The notes below the pieces were generated by a model. That model worked only from the letters and a program-made list of their open reading frames with translations, searched no databases and was not told the origin of the DNA. Below are positions 1-8,231 of a stretch of DNA of 64,000 nucleotides, in pieces. The translations under genes and the position numbers were made by a program. Origin of the DNA: an uncultured Lentisphaeria bacterium (lineage in GTDB: Bacteria > Verrucomicrobiota > Lentisphaeria > Victivallales > Victivallaceae). The stretch is taken from the NCBI GenBank assembly GCA_949282965.1, contig CASDQW010000003.1:57617-121616 (forward strand). The letters run 5' to 3'. Every line of letters starts with the position of its first letter. Position 1 is the stretch's first letter.

Positions 1-1
1 G

Positions 2-1276
2 TTTTCCGGAACCGGCGTCCGTTTCCTTGCCGACGTGCTGAAACTGATGGGGGGACTGCTGTTCCTGACCTGGTTCGACTGGAGACTCGGCGCGATTGCG
101 GTGCTGCTGCTGCCGCTTTATGCCGCCCTCCTGCACCGGATGATACGCCGCGCCTACGAACTCAGCGCGGCTTCCGGAGAAGCCAGAGCCCGGAATTTCG
201 GTGACCTGCATGCGCTGACCTCCCGCATCGGCATGCTGAAAGCCGGTGTCGCGGAGCAACGGACCCGCGCCCAACTGGACCGGCAGTTTGATCAGATTGC
301 CGCCATCCGTCTCCGCCGCCTCACCTGGCATTATGGCTTTCACAGCGTTCTGACGATGCTGCCGTGGATCTGCCGCGGAGGATTGCTGATCTGGAGTATT
401 TTTCTGCTGCTGCGCGGCGAATGGACGCTGGGGAGAATCTGGGCGGCGCAATGCTATGCCGGATATGTTTTCACGCCGCAACGACAATTGCTGAGCAGCT
501 GGGAGGAATTTCAGAACGTGCGCGCCGCTCTGGCCCGAATCATGCGGTTCTGCTCGCTTTCTTTGGAGGAAGAGGCCGGAGAAGCGGGCCTTGCGCCGCA
601 ACGACTGTCCGGCAAAGTGGAATTCCGCAAGGTCGTTTTTTCCCACCTGCCGGAAGTACCGGTCCTCCGTAATGTTTCCTTTACCGTGCACCCCGGAGAA
701 AAAATTCTTCTGACCGGTTCCAGCGGCAGCGGCAAAACCACCCTTCTGGCTCTGATCGACCGGCTGTTGCTGCCGGAATCCGGCGAAATCCTCTTCGACG
801 ACCGGCCGGCGGAGCAATACCGGACGGGAGCGTTGCGGCAACGAATCGGCTACCTCGACCAACATCCGGAACTGTATGGAAAAACGCTGGCGGAAAATCT
901 TCAACCCTCCTACGGCCCCCCGTATCCGGATGCGCAGCTGCTGGAGGCGTTGTGCGAGGCAGGAGGCGAAGACATCCTGCGCAAACTCCCCGGCGGACTG
1001 CACGCCCCCCTGCCCAACGACGGCAAAAACTTCTCCGCCGGAGAGAAACTGCGCATCGCTGCCGCCCGGGAAATTCTCCGCGACACCGATATCGTACTGC
1101 TCGACGAACCGACCGCCGCGCTGGATGCGGACCACGAGGAAATATTGCTGGCGATTTTCCATTCCCGGCTGCGCCACCGTACCCTCTTTCTGGTCAGCCA
1201 CCATCCGGAAACGCTGCCGTTCCCCGTACGGGTTTTCCACCTGGCGGGGGGTGAACTCACGGAGGCACCGGCATGA
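2..1276 (+). CDS. ABC transporter, fused membrane/ATPase subunit (5' end missing)
   Basis: The reading frame is open to the left window edge, so the N-terminus lies outside. The visible 424 residues are the second half of an exporter-type membrane domain (hydrophobic segments near nt 35-130 and 350-480) followed by a complete nucleotide-binding domain. Walker A is GSSGSGKTT (about nt 715-740), the signature is the variant FSAGE in place of LSGGQ (about nt 1030), Walker B is IVLLDEPTAALD (about nt 1090-1125), and the switch His lies in LVSHH (about nt 1190-1205). Fused exporters of this type work as dimers in the inner membrane. The stop overlaps the next start (ATGA), so it is probably co-translated with an S26-type peptidase, which hints at peptide or protein export. 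The substrate cannot be read from the sequence. Confidence 0.85.
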   Translation, partial: FSGTGVRFLADVLKLMGGLLFLTWFDWRLGAIAVLLLPLYAALLHRMIRRAYELSAASGEARARNFGDLHALTSRIGMLKAGVAEQRTRAQLDRQFDQIAAIRLRRLTWHYGFHSVLTMLPWICRGGLLIWSIFLLLRGEWTLGRIWAAQCYAGYVFTPQRQLLSSWEEFQNVRAALARIMRFCSLSLEEEAGEAGLAPQRLSGKVEFRKVVFSHLPEVPVLRNVSFTVHPGEKILLTGSSGSGKTTLLALIDRLLLPESGEILFDDRPAEQYRTGALRQRIGYLDQHPELYGKTLAENLQPSYGPPYPDAQLLEALCEAGGEDILRKLPGGLHAPLPNDGKNFSAGEKLRIAAAREILRDTDIVLLDEPTAALDADHEEILLAIFHSRLRHRTLFLVSHHPETLPFPVRVFHLAGGELTEAPA

Positions 1277-1860
1277 AATTCTTCTACTGCGGCGACAGTA
1301 TGAAAAGAGTCTTTCGAAACGGCGACCGCCTGGTCGGAATACCATGTCCGTTCACACGGCTGCGTCCCGGTGATATAGTCCGATTCCGACGCGTGGACGG
1401 CACCATGGCCGTGCACCGGATCATCGGCCGGTGCGATGGCGGCTTCCGAACCTGCGGCGACAACAATCCGGAAGCCGACCGGCGTCTGCTGCTTCCGGAA
1501 CATTACCTCGATCGAATTGCCGGAATGGAGCGCGGCGGACGTTTCCGGTGGATTGCCGGAGGCCGGGCGGGCATGTTCTCTTTCTATTGTCACCGTCTCC
1601 GGCGGCGGATCCGGGCCGGTGTGGCCGGATTGCTGTTGCCGCCGCCGGGAACGGCGCCGCTGGCCGTTCTGAATGGCCTGCTCGGCCGCCCGGAAAAGAC
1701 CGTCTTCCGCAACCGGGAAGAAACCGTCATGCTGAAACACCGCATCATTGCCCGCCGTTCCGCCGACCGTTGCTGGACCATTACCGGCCCATGGCGCTGG
1801 TTCTGGACTCCGGAACAACTGGAACGAGCCTGTCGTCGTTCGCCGGAGGATCCGTCATGA
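1273..1860 (+). CDS. S24/S26-type signal-peptidase-like protein with Ser/His dyad
   Basis: The 195-residue product starts with MKFFYCGDSMKRVFRNGD. GDSM followed by a GD turn is the nucleophile-serine motif of the S26/S24 peptidase fold. About 40 residues later VHRIIG sits where bacterial leader peptidases carry the general-base Lys; a His there is the SipW/archaeal/ER-type arrangement. A further conserved box, CGDNN, follows (about residues 62-66). No clear N-terminal membrane anchor is visible, unlike housekeeping LepB. The C-terminal 100 residues are Arg-rich and unassigned. It overlaps the ABC transporter upstream and miaA downstream by ATGA junctions. A role in maturing a peptide exported by the ABC transporter is an inference from context. 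Confidence 0.65.
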   Translation: MKFFYCGDSMKRVFRNGDRLVGIPCPFTRLRPGDIVRFRRVDGTMAVHRIIGRCDGGFRTCGDNNPEADRRLLLPEHYLDRIAGMERGGRFRWIAGGRAGMFSFYCHRLRRRIRAGVAGLLLPPPGTAPLAVLNGLLGRPEKTVFRNREETVMLKHRIIARRSADRCWTITGPWRWFWTPEQLERACRRSPEDPS

Positions 1861-2795
1861 CTGCTGCGACGCCATTGCTCTGTATCACCGGACCGACGGC
1901 CTCCGGCAAAAGCGCCCTGGCCCTGCGCCTGGCCCGGGAATTGAACGGCGAGATCGTCTCCGCCGATTCCATGCAGCTGTACCGCGGGTTGGAAATCGGC
2001 ACGGCACAGCCGACGGCGGAGGAACAGGCGCTGGTGCCGCATCACCTGATCGGCTGCTTTGATTGGTCCGAGCGGATCGACGTCACCCGCTTCGTGCGTC
2101 TGGCCGACGCGGCCATTGCGGACATCCGTGCCCGCGGCCGGGTACCGATCATTGCCGGTGGTACCGGCTTTTACGTCAAAGCGCTGCTCTACGGCCTGGA
2201 TGACCTGCCCGCCGATCCGGAGCTGCGCCGGAAACTGGACCAAACCTACGACCGGGATGATCGCTTCGAAGCCCTGCGGGCGCGGATGCGCGAACTCGAC
2301 CCCGCGGCGGAAATCCGCTGGCATGCCTGTCGTCGGAAATTGATCCGTGCACTGGAGGTCCGGCTGCTGACCGGCCATTCGCTGCTGGAACTGCAGCACG
2401 GTGCACGCCCCCTGCGATACCGGACCTTTGCCCGTACTCTGCAATGGCCGCCGGACCTCCTGCGCCATCGCATTGCCGAACGCACCCGGACCATGCTCCG
2501 GAACGGCTGGATCGAAGAAGCCGCCGCCGCTCTGGCCGCCGGCTTGGCGGAGACACCAACCGCCCATCAGGTACTCGGGTATGCCGTCATCGCCGAATAC
2601 CTCGCCGGCAGATTGACGCTGGAAGAGACTGCCGAACGCATCATTACCCGTACCTGTCAGCTGGCCCGCCGGCAGCGGACCTGGTTCCGCCATCAGCACC
2701 CGGAAGCGTTGCCGATACCGCTGCCGGGTGAGCCGCTGCCGACGCTGCTGCGCGAATGGCGGGAGTTCATCCAACAGGATCAGGGGTACCCGTAA
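1857..2795 (+). CDS. miaA: tRNA dimethylallyltransferase MiaA
   Basis: The 312-residue enzyme transfers a dimethylallyl group to N6 of A37 in tRNAs that read UNN codons. The P-loop GPTASGKSALA is at residues 12-22, followed by the DSMQLYRGLEIGTAQP substrate-binding motif. Also visible are IIAGGTGFYVKALLYG, the RRKLIRALEV helix, and the C-terminal QLARRQRTWFRHQ tRNA-binding segment. Length and motif order match the family. The ATG at 1857 overlaps the stop of the upstream peptidase gene, which fixes the start and suggests translational coupling. The enzyme is cytosolic, and its link to the transporter genes is probably operon position only. Confidence 0.97.
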   Translation: MTAATPLLCITGPTASGKSALALRLARELNGEIVSADSMQLYRGLEIGTAQPTAEEQALVPHHLIGCFDWSERIDVTRFVRLADAAIADIRARGRVPIIAGGTGFYVKALLYGLDDLPADPELRRKLDQTYDRDDRFEALRARMRELDPAAEIRWHACRRKLIRALEVRLLTGHSLLELQHGARPLRYRTFARTLQWPPDLLRHRIAERTRTMLRNGWIEEAAAALAAGLAETPTAHQVLGYAVIAEYLAGRLTLEETAERIITRTCQLARRQRTWFRHQHPEALPIPLPGEPLPTLLREWREFIQQDQGYP

Positions 2796-2811
2796 CCATG
2801 GCGCCGGGCGA

Positions 2812-2839
2812 TTGATTTTATCGGAATCCGGTGTACATT
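2812..2839 (+). promoter_or_regulatory. Candidate promoter for purO-uvrD
   Basis: TTGATT (2812-2817), a 16 bp spacer and TACATT (2834-2839) lie in the 97 bp gap between miaA and purO. The pattern matches the architecture seen repeatedly in this window. Confidence 0.45.
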
Positions 2840-2892
2840 ACGGGACATGTGAAAACCATCCGAAACAACGACCAGGAAAGGCGGTTTACATT

Positions 2893-3528
2893 ATGTATTT
2901 AGGACGAATCGTGGCCATCGGCCGCACACCGGCCGGTGTCAATGCGGCCATGTACCGGGTATCCTCGCGCTCCTTCCCGAACCGGGAAGCGGTGTTGCGC
3001 GACCGGCAGGTTTCCATCATGCCCCGCAGCGGATTCGAGTCGGATCTGCAGAAAAATCCCTACATCACCTACCACTGCGTCCGGCTTGCCGGAGCTTATG
3101 CCGTGGTCAGCAACGGTTCTCACACCGACCCGATCGCGGAAAAGATCGCCATGAACATGCCGGTCCGCGACGCCATGGCACTCGGCCTGCTCGCCATGGA
3201 TTACGAAAAGGATGAGCTTGACACGCCGCGCATTGTCGCCGCGGTGCATCTGACCGATCCGGTCGGCTGTCTCGGCATCATCCGCAAGGACGCACTGCTG
3301 GTCCGGGAACTGCCTCTGGAGCCGGGCAAGGCGTTTTATCTGTCGACCTATGGCCACAATACACCCGACCCGCGGTTTCAGGATTCCGCCTTCGATGTCT
3401 CCGACGCGGCGGCGGCGGCCCGGTATGTGGTCGACGGCGGAGTCTTCGCCGAATTTGAACATCCGGTCACGGCGGCGGCGGCACTGGCGGGCAATGGACA
3501 ATTTGAGCTGGCGTCGCTGGTGATATGA
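2893..3528 (+). CDS. purO: IMP cyclohydrolase, archaeal PurO type
   Basis: The 211-residue product begins MYLGRIVAIGRTPAG and then reads YRVSSRSFPNR, which I recognise as the N-terminal signature of the archaeal PurO family (IMP_cyclohyd). The family closes the FAICAR ring to IMP, the last step of de novo purine synthesis. Most bacteria do this with the C-terminal domain of PurH. The ATG at 2893 was chosen because family similarity begins there and a purine-rich AGGAAAGG stands 10-18 bases upstream; the frame is open further upstream but with no family-like residues. The gene overlaps the helicase start by ATGA at 3525. Family assignment is firm; whether PurH also exists in this genome is unknown. 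Confidence 0.88.
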   Translation: MYLGRIVAIGRTPAGVNAAMYRVSSRSFPNREAVLRDRQVSIMPRSGFESDLQKNPYITYHCVRLAGAYAVVSNGSHTDPIAEKIAMNMPVRDAMALGLLAMDYEKDELDTPRIVAAVHLTDPVGCLGIIRKDALLVRELPLEPGKAFYLSTYGHNTPDPRFQDSAFDVSDAAAAARYVVDGGVFAEFEHPVTAAAALAGNGQFELASLVI

Positions 3529-5558
3529 CGCTGGAGGAAATTCTGGGCCGCCTCAACCCCGAGCAACGGGAGGCGGCGGCCACCCATCAGGGTCCGGTAC
3601 TGGTCCTCGCCGGCGCCGGCACCGGCAAAACCCGGGTGATCACCTACCGGATCGCGGGCATGCTGGCTTCGGGTATCCCGGCCGAACAGATTCTCGGGCT
3701 GACCTTCACCAACAAGGCGGCCCGGGAAATGCGCGAACGGCTGGCGCAGCTGGTGACTCCGGAGGCGGCACGCAATGTCACGCTCGGGACGTTTCACGCG
3801 TTCTGCGTCCGGCTGCTGCGCCGGGAAATCGTCCGGATCGGCTATCTGCCGGGCTTCACCATTGCCGACGAATCCGATCAACAGGGGCTGCTGAAACAGG
3901 CGGCGGCGGCGCAGGGTTTGAGCCGGGAAGGCTTTCCTCTGGCGGAAGCGGGCACCATGATCAGCCGCTGGAAAAACCGGCTGCTGACTCCCCGCGAGGC
4001 CCGGAACGCCGCGGAGTTTGAATTTGAACTCACCGTCGGCCAGCTGTACGAAGAATATCAGTCGATGCTGGAAATGCAGAACATGATCGATTTCGACGAC
4101 ATGCTGCTGCTGGTGTACCGGCTGTTTTCAGAATTTCCGGAGGTGCTGGAGCAGTACCAGGATCAATACCGCTATTTGCTGGTGGATGAATACCAGGACA
4201 CCAACGATGCCCAGTTCACACTGGTCAAAATGCTGGCCGGAGAACGCCGTAATCTCTGCGTGGTCGGCGACGATGACCAGAGCATTTATTCATGGCGGGG
4301 GGCGAACATCAGCAACATTCTGGATTTTCCACAGCACTTTCCCGGCGCAAAGGTCATCAAACTGGAGCAGAACTACCGCTCCACCACCCGGATTCTCGCC
4401 GCCGCCAACGCCGTCATCGGCAGCAATGTTCGCCGCCATGCCAAAGCCCTCTGGTCCCAGCTGGGCGAAGGCGATCCGGTAACCGTCGTTCCCACCGAGA
4501 GCGGCGAGGCGGAAGCGGAGTTCATCGGCAACTACATCCAGCAGGAGATGTCCGGTACGAAGAACCGGCATTACCGGGATTTTGCCGTGCTGTACCGTTC
4601 GAACCATCTGTCCCGACAGCTGGAGCAGACGTTCCGCCGCCAGGGGATTCCCTACCGACTGGTCGGCGGGCAGGAATTTTACAAGCGCAAGGAGATTAAA
4701 GACGCCGTCGCCTACCTGAAGCTGCTGGTCAATCCGCATGAGGATCAAAGTCTGCTGCGGATCCTCGCCACGCCGCCGCGCGGTCTGGCGCAGAAAGCGG
4801 TCGACGGACTCAAGCGGCTCCACGCTTCCACCCGGAAGCCGATGGTGGAAATCCTCGGAATGCCGGAATTCACCGCCGGTCTGGGCGGCAAAGGAGCGGC
4901 CGCGGCCCGGGAACTTCACGCTGTCTTTCAGCAATACCGGGCAACTTTCGCCGAACCCGGTGCCCTCGCCCGGAAGATCGGCGAATTTCTCCGGGCGGTC
5001 GGCTATCTCGACGGTCTGCAGCGCATGTACAAGGATTATGACGACGCGGTGAAACGCCGGGAAAACGTCGACGAATTCATCAATGCGGTGGCGCAATACG
5101 AACAGCGCGCGGAAAAAGCGGCGACGCTGAGCGAATACCTGGAGAGCTTCGCTCTGCTGGAGGAAAACGACCGTACCGCCGAACAGGATGAGAACGCCGA
5201 CGCCATCACCCTTACCACGGTACATGCCGCCAAGGGGCTGGAATTTCCGGTGGTATTCGTCGTGGCCATGGAAAACGGGCTATTTCCCCACGAGCGCGCG
5301 GTGGAAGAAGGCTCGCTGGAAGAAGAGCTGCGGCTGTTCTACGTCGCCATCACCCGGGCACGGGAAACATTGTTCCTGACCCGGGCCGGGACCCGGATGC
5401 AGCGTGGGCTGTCCCGGGTTCAGCTGCCCTCCCCGTTTCTGGCGCTGCTGCCTGAGGCGGAGACGCGCACGGCGCAGCCGGAAGAGCTGGTTCAGCCGCT
5501 GAGCGCGGATGAAATGCGGCGCGCCTTTGCGGAAATCTTCAAGATTCTGGAACGCTGA
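3525..5558 (+). CDS. UvrD/Rep/PcrA-family superfamily 1 DNA helicase
   Basis: This is a 677-residue 3'-5' helicase. Motif I is LAGAGTGKTRVI (about residues 28-39), motif Ia is GLTFTNKAAREM, motif II is LLVDEYQDTN, and motif III is VVGDDDQSIYSWRGA. Motif IV is LEQNYRST, motif V is TVHAAKGLEFPVVF, and motif VI is LRLFYVAITRARE. The length is closest to Rep and PcrA. The C-terminal tail is short, so the RNA-polymerase-interacting Tudor region of UvrD/PcrA is not obvious. It would unwind DNA at repair sites or stalled replication forks. It is translationally coupled to purO by a 4-base overlap, an unusual partner that may be coincidental. Confidence 0.95.
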   Translation: MTLEEILGRLNPEQREAAATHQGPVLVLAGAGTGKTRVITYRIAGMLASGIPAEQILGLTFTNKAAREMRERLAQLVTPEAARNVTLGTFHAFCVRLLRREIVRIGYLPGFTIADESDQQGLLKQAAAAQGLSREGFPLAEAGTMISRWKNRLLTPREARNAAEFEFELTVGQLYEEYQSMLEMQNMIDFDDMLLLVYRLFSEFPEVLEQYQDQYRYLLVDEYQDTNDAQFTLVKMLAGERRNLCVVGDDDQSIYSWRGANISNILDFPQHFPGAKVIKLEQNYRSTTRILAAANAVIGSNVRRHAKALWSQLGEGDPVTVVPTESGEAEAEFIGNYIQQEMSGTKNRHYRDFAVLYRSNHLSRQLEQTFRRQGIPYRLVGGQEFYKRKEIKDAVAYLKLLVNPHEDQSLLRILATPPRGLAQKAVDGLKRLHASTRKPMVEILGMPEFTAGLGGKGAAAARELHAVFQQYRATFAEPGALARKIGEFLRAVGYLDGLQRMYKDYDDAVKRRENVDEFINAVAQYEQRAEKAATLSEYLESFALLEENDRTAEQDENADAITLTTVHAAKGLEFPVVFVVAMENGLFPHERAVEEGSLEEELRLFYVAITRARETLFLTRAGTRMQRGLSRVQLPSPFLALLPEAETRTAQPEELVQPLSADEMRRAFAEIFKILER

Positions 5559-5565
5559 AAAACGA

Positions 5566-5591
5566 GCCGGCAGGGATTGCCCCCTGCCGGC
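5566..5591 (+). terminator. Inverted repeat downstream of uvrD
   Basis: GCCGGCAGGG (5566-5575) pairs perfectly with CCCTGCCGGC (5582-5591) across a 6-base loop, 8 bases after the uvrD stop. No U-run follows, so it may be a 3'-end stabiliser or a Rho-assisted terminator rather than a classical intrinsic terminator. Confidence 0.45.
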
Positions 5592-5761
5592 ATCGCTTCC
5601 GCATGACCCTCAGCAAGATTATGCAATATATTTCTGCATAAAAAAGATAAGCAGATCCTCACTTTGGCTCTTTTTAAGAACCAGTCATTATTCGTTTTTT
5701 TTATGAACCTGTAAACTTTATAATAGAAAAAACAGTTTGATTCCTGGCAAAAGAAGTTGTA

Positions 5762-5790
5762 TTGACAATAAAGAAGAAATATATTACATA
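5762..5790 (+). promoter_or_regulatory. Candidate promoter for the XRE regulator
   Basis: TTGACA (5762-5767), a 17 bp spacer and TACATA (5785-5790) stand about 95 bp before the chosen start. The -35 box is a perfect consensus; the -10 box is weaker. The sequence around it is AT-rich. Confidence 0.45.
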
Positions 5791-5884
5791 AATCAACGGC
5801 CAATGGATGGGAAGCATTTTTCCGCCGTTTTCCATCGAAGTGGATGCTGTTGAGAGTGCGAAATACCATTTCCGAGGGAGACAT

Positions 5885-6817
5885 ATGGCAGTTACACCGC
5901 TTAGGATGAAGCTCGGAGAGAAAATCAGGAAATATCTGCTCGGCAGTCAACTGCGGCAGCGGGATCTGGCCGCGGCGCTTGATATTTCCTGTTCGGCCGT
6001 ATCCCAGATGCTCAGCGGAAAAATCGTTCCGCAGCAGGATCAGCTGGAGGTCATCTGCGACAAACTGGCTTTGACCCGGGACCAGATGCTGGAACTGACG
6101 TCCATGCTGACCTGCATCCGAAACGGCCAGAAGACGTTACGTTCCAAATTCAATCAGCTGTTCGCCGCCGCGCGCAGAGAGCGGGGGGTGGATGCCCAGC
6201 AACTGGCCAATTTGACCGGCGTATCCTGCTCCCGTCTCCAGCTGCTGGAAAACTGTTTTGACGCAACCCCGACGCTGGAGGAAATCAATCGTCTGGCACC
6301 GGTTCTTTCCTGTTCCCCGGAGGATATGCTGCTTGCTGCCGGCATGGCCCGCCCCGTGGTACAGGGCGACAACGTCCAATTGGGAGAACCGGCCGTTGAT
6401 TATCAAATGACGTCCAGCAAGATGCTGCCGGTCCTGGACCTGGCTCAGCTGAACGAATGTCCACCGGGAGAATCTTTATTCAGCTACGCGGCCCGCAAGG
6501 CTTTGCGGCAAACCGGGTATGGGGCGGATCTGCCGGTTCCGGCAGTGGCGATTGCCGCGAACTGCCGGGAGCTCAAACTCGGGGTCGGCGGAGAAGTGCT
6601 GGTCCTGGTCGCAGCGGAACGTCCACAGGGCTTCCGGGAGATCGAGTTGTTCCGGGACCGCACCGGCCAATTCCGGCTCCGGGAGCGTCGCCGCGGCTGT
6701 TGGAAAGTTTTTCAACTGCCTCCGGTTACGACACCCGCCGGTTATGCGCTCTGGTCGCTGCCGGTGCTGGAGCTGATCATTCGTCCGGTCCGTCCGGGAG
6801 GCTCTCCGGAGGATTGA
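5885..6817 (+). CDS. XRE-family regulator with two tandem HTH-like units
   Basis: The 310-residue product starts at the ATG at 5885, preceded by GAGGGAG at 5874-5880; an upstream in-frame extension to 5807 lacks an RBS. Residues about 8-62 form a Cro/C1-type HTH (QRDLAAALDISCSAVSQMLSGK). Residues about 80-140 look like a second, more diverged HTH of the same type (DAQQLANLTGVSCSRLQLLEN). The C-terminal 150 residues, with a segment GVGGEVLVLVAAERP, have no family I recognise and may be a sensor or oligomerisation domain. It is followed one base later by a small membrane-protein gene. DNA binding is well supported; targets are unknown. Confidence 0.75.
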   Translation: MAVTPLRMKLGEKIRKYLLGSQLRQRDLAAALDISCSAVSQMLSGKIVPQQDQLEVICDKLALTRDQMLELTSMLTCIRNGQKTLRSKFNQLFAAARRERGVDAQQLANLTGVSCSRLQLLENCFDATPTLEEINRLAPVLSCSPEDMLLAAGMARPVVQGDNVQLGEPAVDYQMTSSKMLPVLDLAQLNECPPGESLFSYAARKALRQTGYGADLPVPAVAIAANCRELKLGVGGEVLVLVAAERPQGFREIELFRDRTGQFRLRERRRGCWKVFQLPPVTTPAGYALWSLPVLELIIRPVRPGGSPED

Positions 6818-6818
6818 C

Positions 6819-7196
6819 GTGGGCAGACCGGGATGCTGTCTGGGCTCGCTCGGCTGCCTGGTGATCGGGCTGATTCTGGGCGCGCTGATTGTGTGGCTGC
6901 TGATCCCCCGCCTGACCCGGGAGGGCTATACACCGGATCAGGCGGCGGCAACCGTGGAACAACGGATGTCGGACCTCTCCCGGGAAGCACGCGATCATGT
7001 GGAAAACCAGGTTTCCGATCTGAAAGATTCCGTTTGGGAAGCGGCAACGGACTCTACTGTTCCTCCTGAACCCCTGCTGGATGCCGAACTGCAACAGCTG
7101 CCGGCAAAAGAGTCCTCCGCTCCGGCCCCATCGAGTCCTCCCTCAGCTCCCGGGGCGTCCGGAACGGAAACCGGTAAAAAACCGGCTTTGCCGTAA
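6819..7196 (+). CDS. Small single-pass membrane protein of unknown function
   Basis: A GTG start one base after the regulator stop gives 125 residues. Residues 5-31 contain a cysteine-rich, strongly hydrophobic segment (GCLVIGLILGALIVWLLIP), probably one transmembrane helix. It is followed by a charged, probably helical stretch (residues 40-75, EQRMSDLSREARDHVENQ) and a Pro/Ser/Ala-rich low-complexity tail. I do not recognise a family. The tight spacing suggests co-expression with the XRE protein, so a membrane partner of that regulator is possible but unproven. GTG was chosen because it is the first start after the upstream stop and just precedes the hydrophobic segment. Confidence 0.55.
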   Translation: MGRPGCCLGSLGCLVIGLILGALIVWLLIPRLTREGYTPDQAAATVEQRMSDLSREARDHVENQVSDLKDSVWEAATDSTVPPEPLLDAELQQLPAKESSAPAPSSPPSAPGASGTETGKKPALP

Positions 7197-7390
7197 AATT
7201 CCGCTTGAAAAAAACGACAATCGGGTGAATTTTATAAGACTGGTTCCTCAGACGCCGGAAGCGGCGGCAACGGGTATTCCGCCGTTTTGCCGGTAGCGTA
7301 TCAGACCGACCGCGGCGATGACTCTCCGGAACCGGAAAAGAACGTCATTCCCGAGCGGCCAGCGCCGGGAAGCGGAATAACAGGAAGAAG

Positions 7391-8203
7391 ATGGACTTTT
7401 TATACGTATTGATTCTGGCAGTGGTGCAGGGCATTGCGGAATTCCTGCCGATCAGCTCTTCCGGACACCTGTCTGTGCTGGGAACGCTGTTCCAATTCAA
7501 CCCGGAAGAGAATCTGGCACTGGGGATTGTGCTCCATGCGGGAACATTGGTGGCGATTATCGTTTTCTATTTCCGGGAACTGTTGCGTTTCCTCCGGCCG
7601 GAACGTTTTCGGCTGGCGCTGATGGTGATTCTCGGCAGTGTGCCCGCGGGTGTCATCGGCATCACCCTCAAAAAATATGAACTGGACGAGGCGATTTTCA
7701 GCAATCTGATCCTGGTGGGGTGCGGCTTCCTGCTCACCGGCACGCTGCTTCTGTGGTCCGAACGACGGCGGCGAAACCTCGCCGGAGAGGAAAACACCAC
7801 CCCGATCGAAGCGATTACTCCCCGGCAGGCCGTGCTCATCGGGCTGGCGCAGGCAGTGGCGATACTGCCGGGGATTTCCCGGTCCGGCTCGACGATCTCC
7901 GCCGGGCTGTTCACCGGAGTCCGTTCCGCGGCCTGTGCGGAATTTTCATTTCTGCTGGCCATTCCCGCCATCGGCGGCGCCGCGTTGCTGGAGTTGCTGA
8001 AGCTGGCTCGAAACGGCATGCCGCTCGAAGGGGTGGCCCCATGGCAGCTCGGAGCAGGATTCTGCGTTTCCGCCGTCGTCGGATACGGCGCGCTGGCGTT
8101 GCTGGTGAAAATGCTGAATCGCGGCAAACTGGCGTTTTTCTCGTGGTACTTATATGCGGTCGGCCTCATAGTGCTGGGCTGGCAACTGATCCGGTTCTTT
8201 TGA
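7391..8203 (+). CDS. uppP: Undecaprenyl-diphosphatase UppP (BacA)
   Basis: The 270-residue polytopic membrane protein recycles undecaprenyl pyrophosphate to the monophosphate carrier used for peptidoglycan and O-antigen assembly. Both family signatures are present: QGIAEFLPISSSGHL (residues about 14-28), with the acidic residue and Ser/His of the active site, and LPGISRSGSTISAG (about residues 158-171), with the conserved Arg. Several hydrophobic helices follow. Length is normal for the family. The ATG at 7391 has a purine-rich AGGAAGAAG just upstream. It is followed by proC and a polyprenol-type glycosyltransferase on the same strand. Confidence 0.97.
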   Translation: MDFLYVLILAVVQGIAEFLPISSSGHLSVLGTLFQFNPEENLALGIVLHAGTLVAIIVFYFRELLRFLRPERFRLALMVILGSVPAGVIGITLKKYELDEAIFSNLILVGCGFLLTGTLLLWSERRRRNLAGEENTTPIEAITPRQAVLIGLAQAVAILPGISRSGSTISAGLFTGVRSAACAEFSFLLAIPAIGGAALLELLKLARNGMPLEGVAPWQLGAGFCVSAVVGYGALALLVKMLNRGKLAFFSWYLYAVGLIVLGWQLIRFF

Positions 8204-8231
8204 CAATCAACCATTGATAAGGAATTGATTC

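Larger units (their letters stand above)
5559..5884. other. AT-rich intergenic region before the XRE regulator
   Basis: This 326 bp gap has no supported gene. It holds an inverted repeat just after uvrD (5566-5591), a second small inverted repeat TATGCA-N9-TGCATA (5620-5640), and a promoter candidate (5762-5790). Its middle part is far richer in A and T than the flanking genes. Confidence 0.7.
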
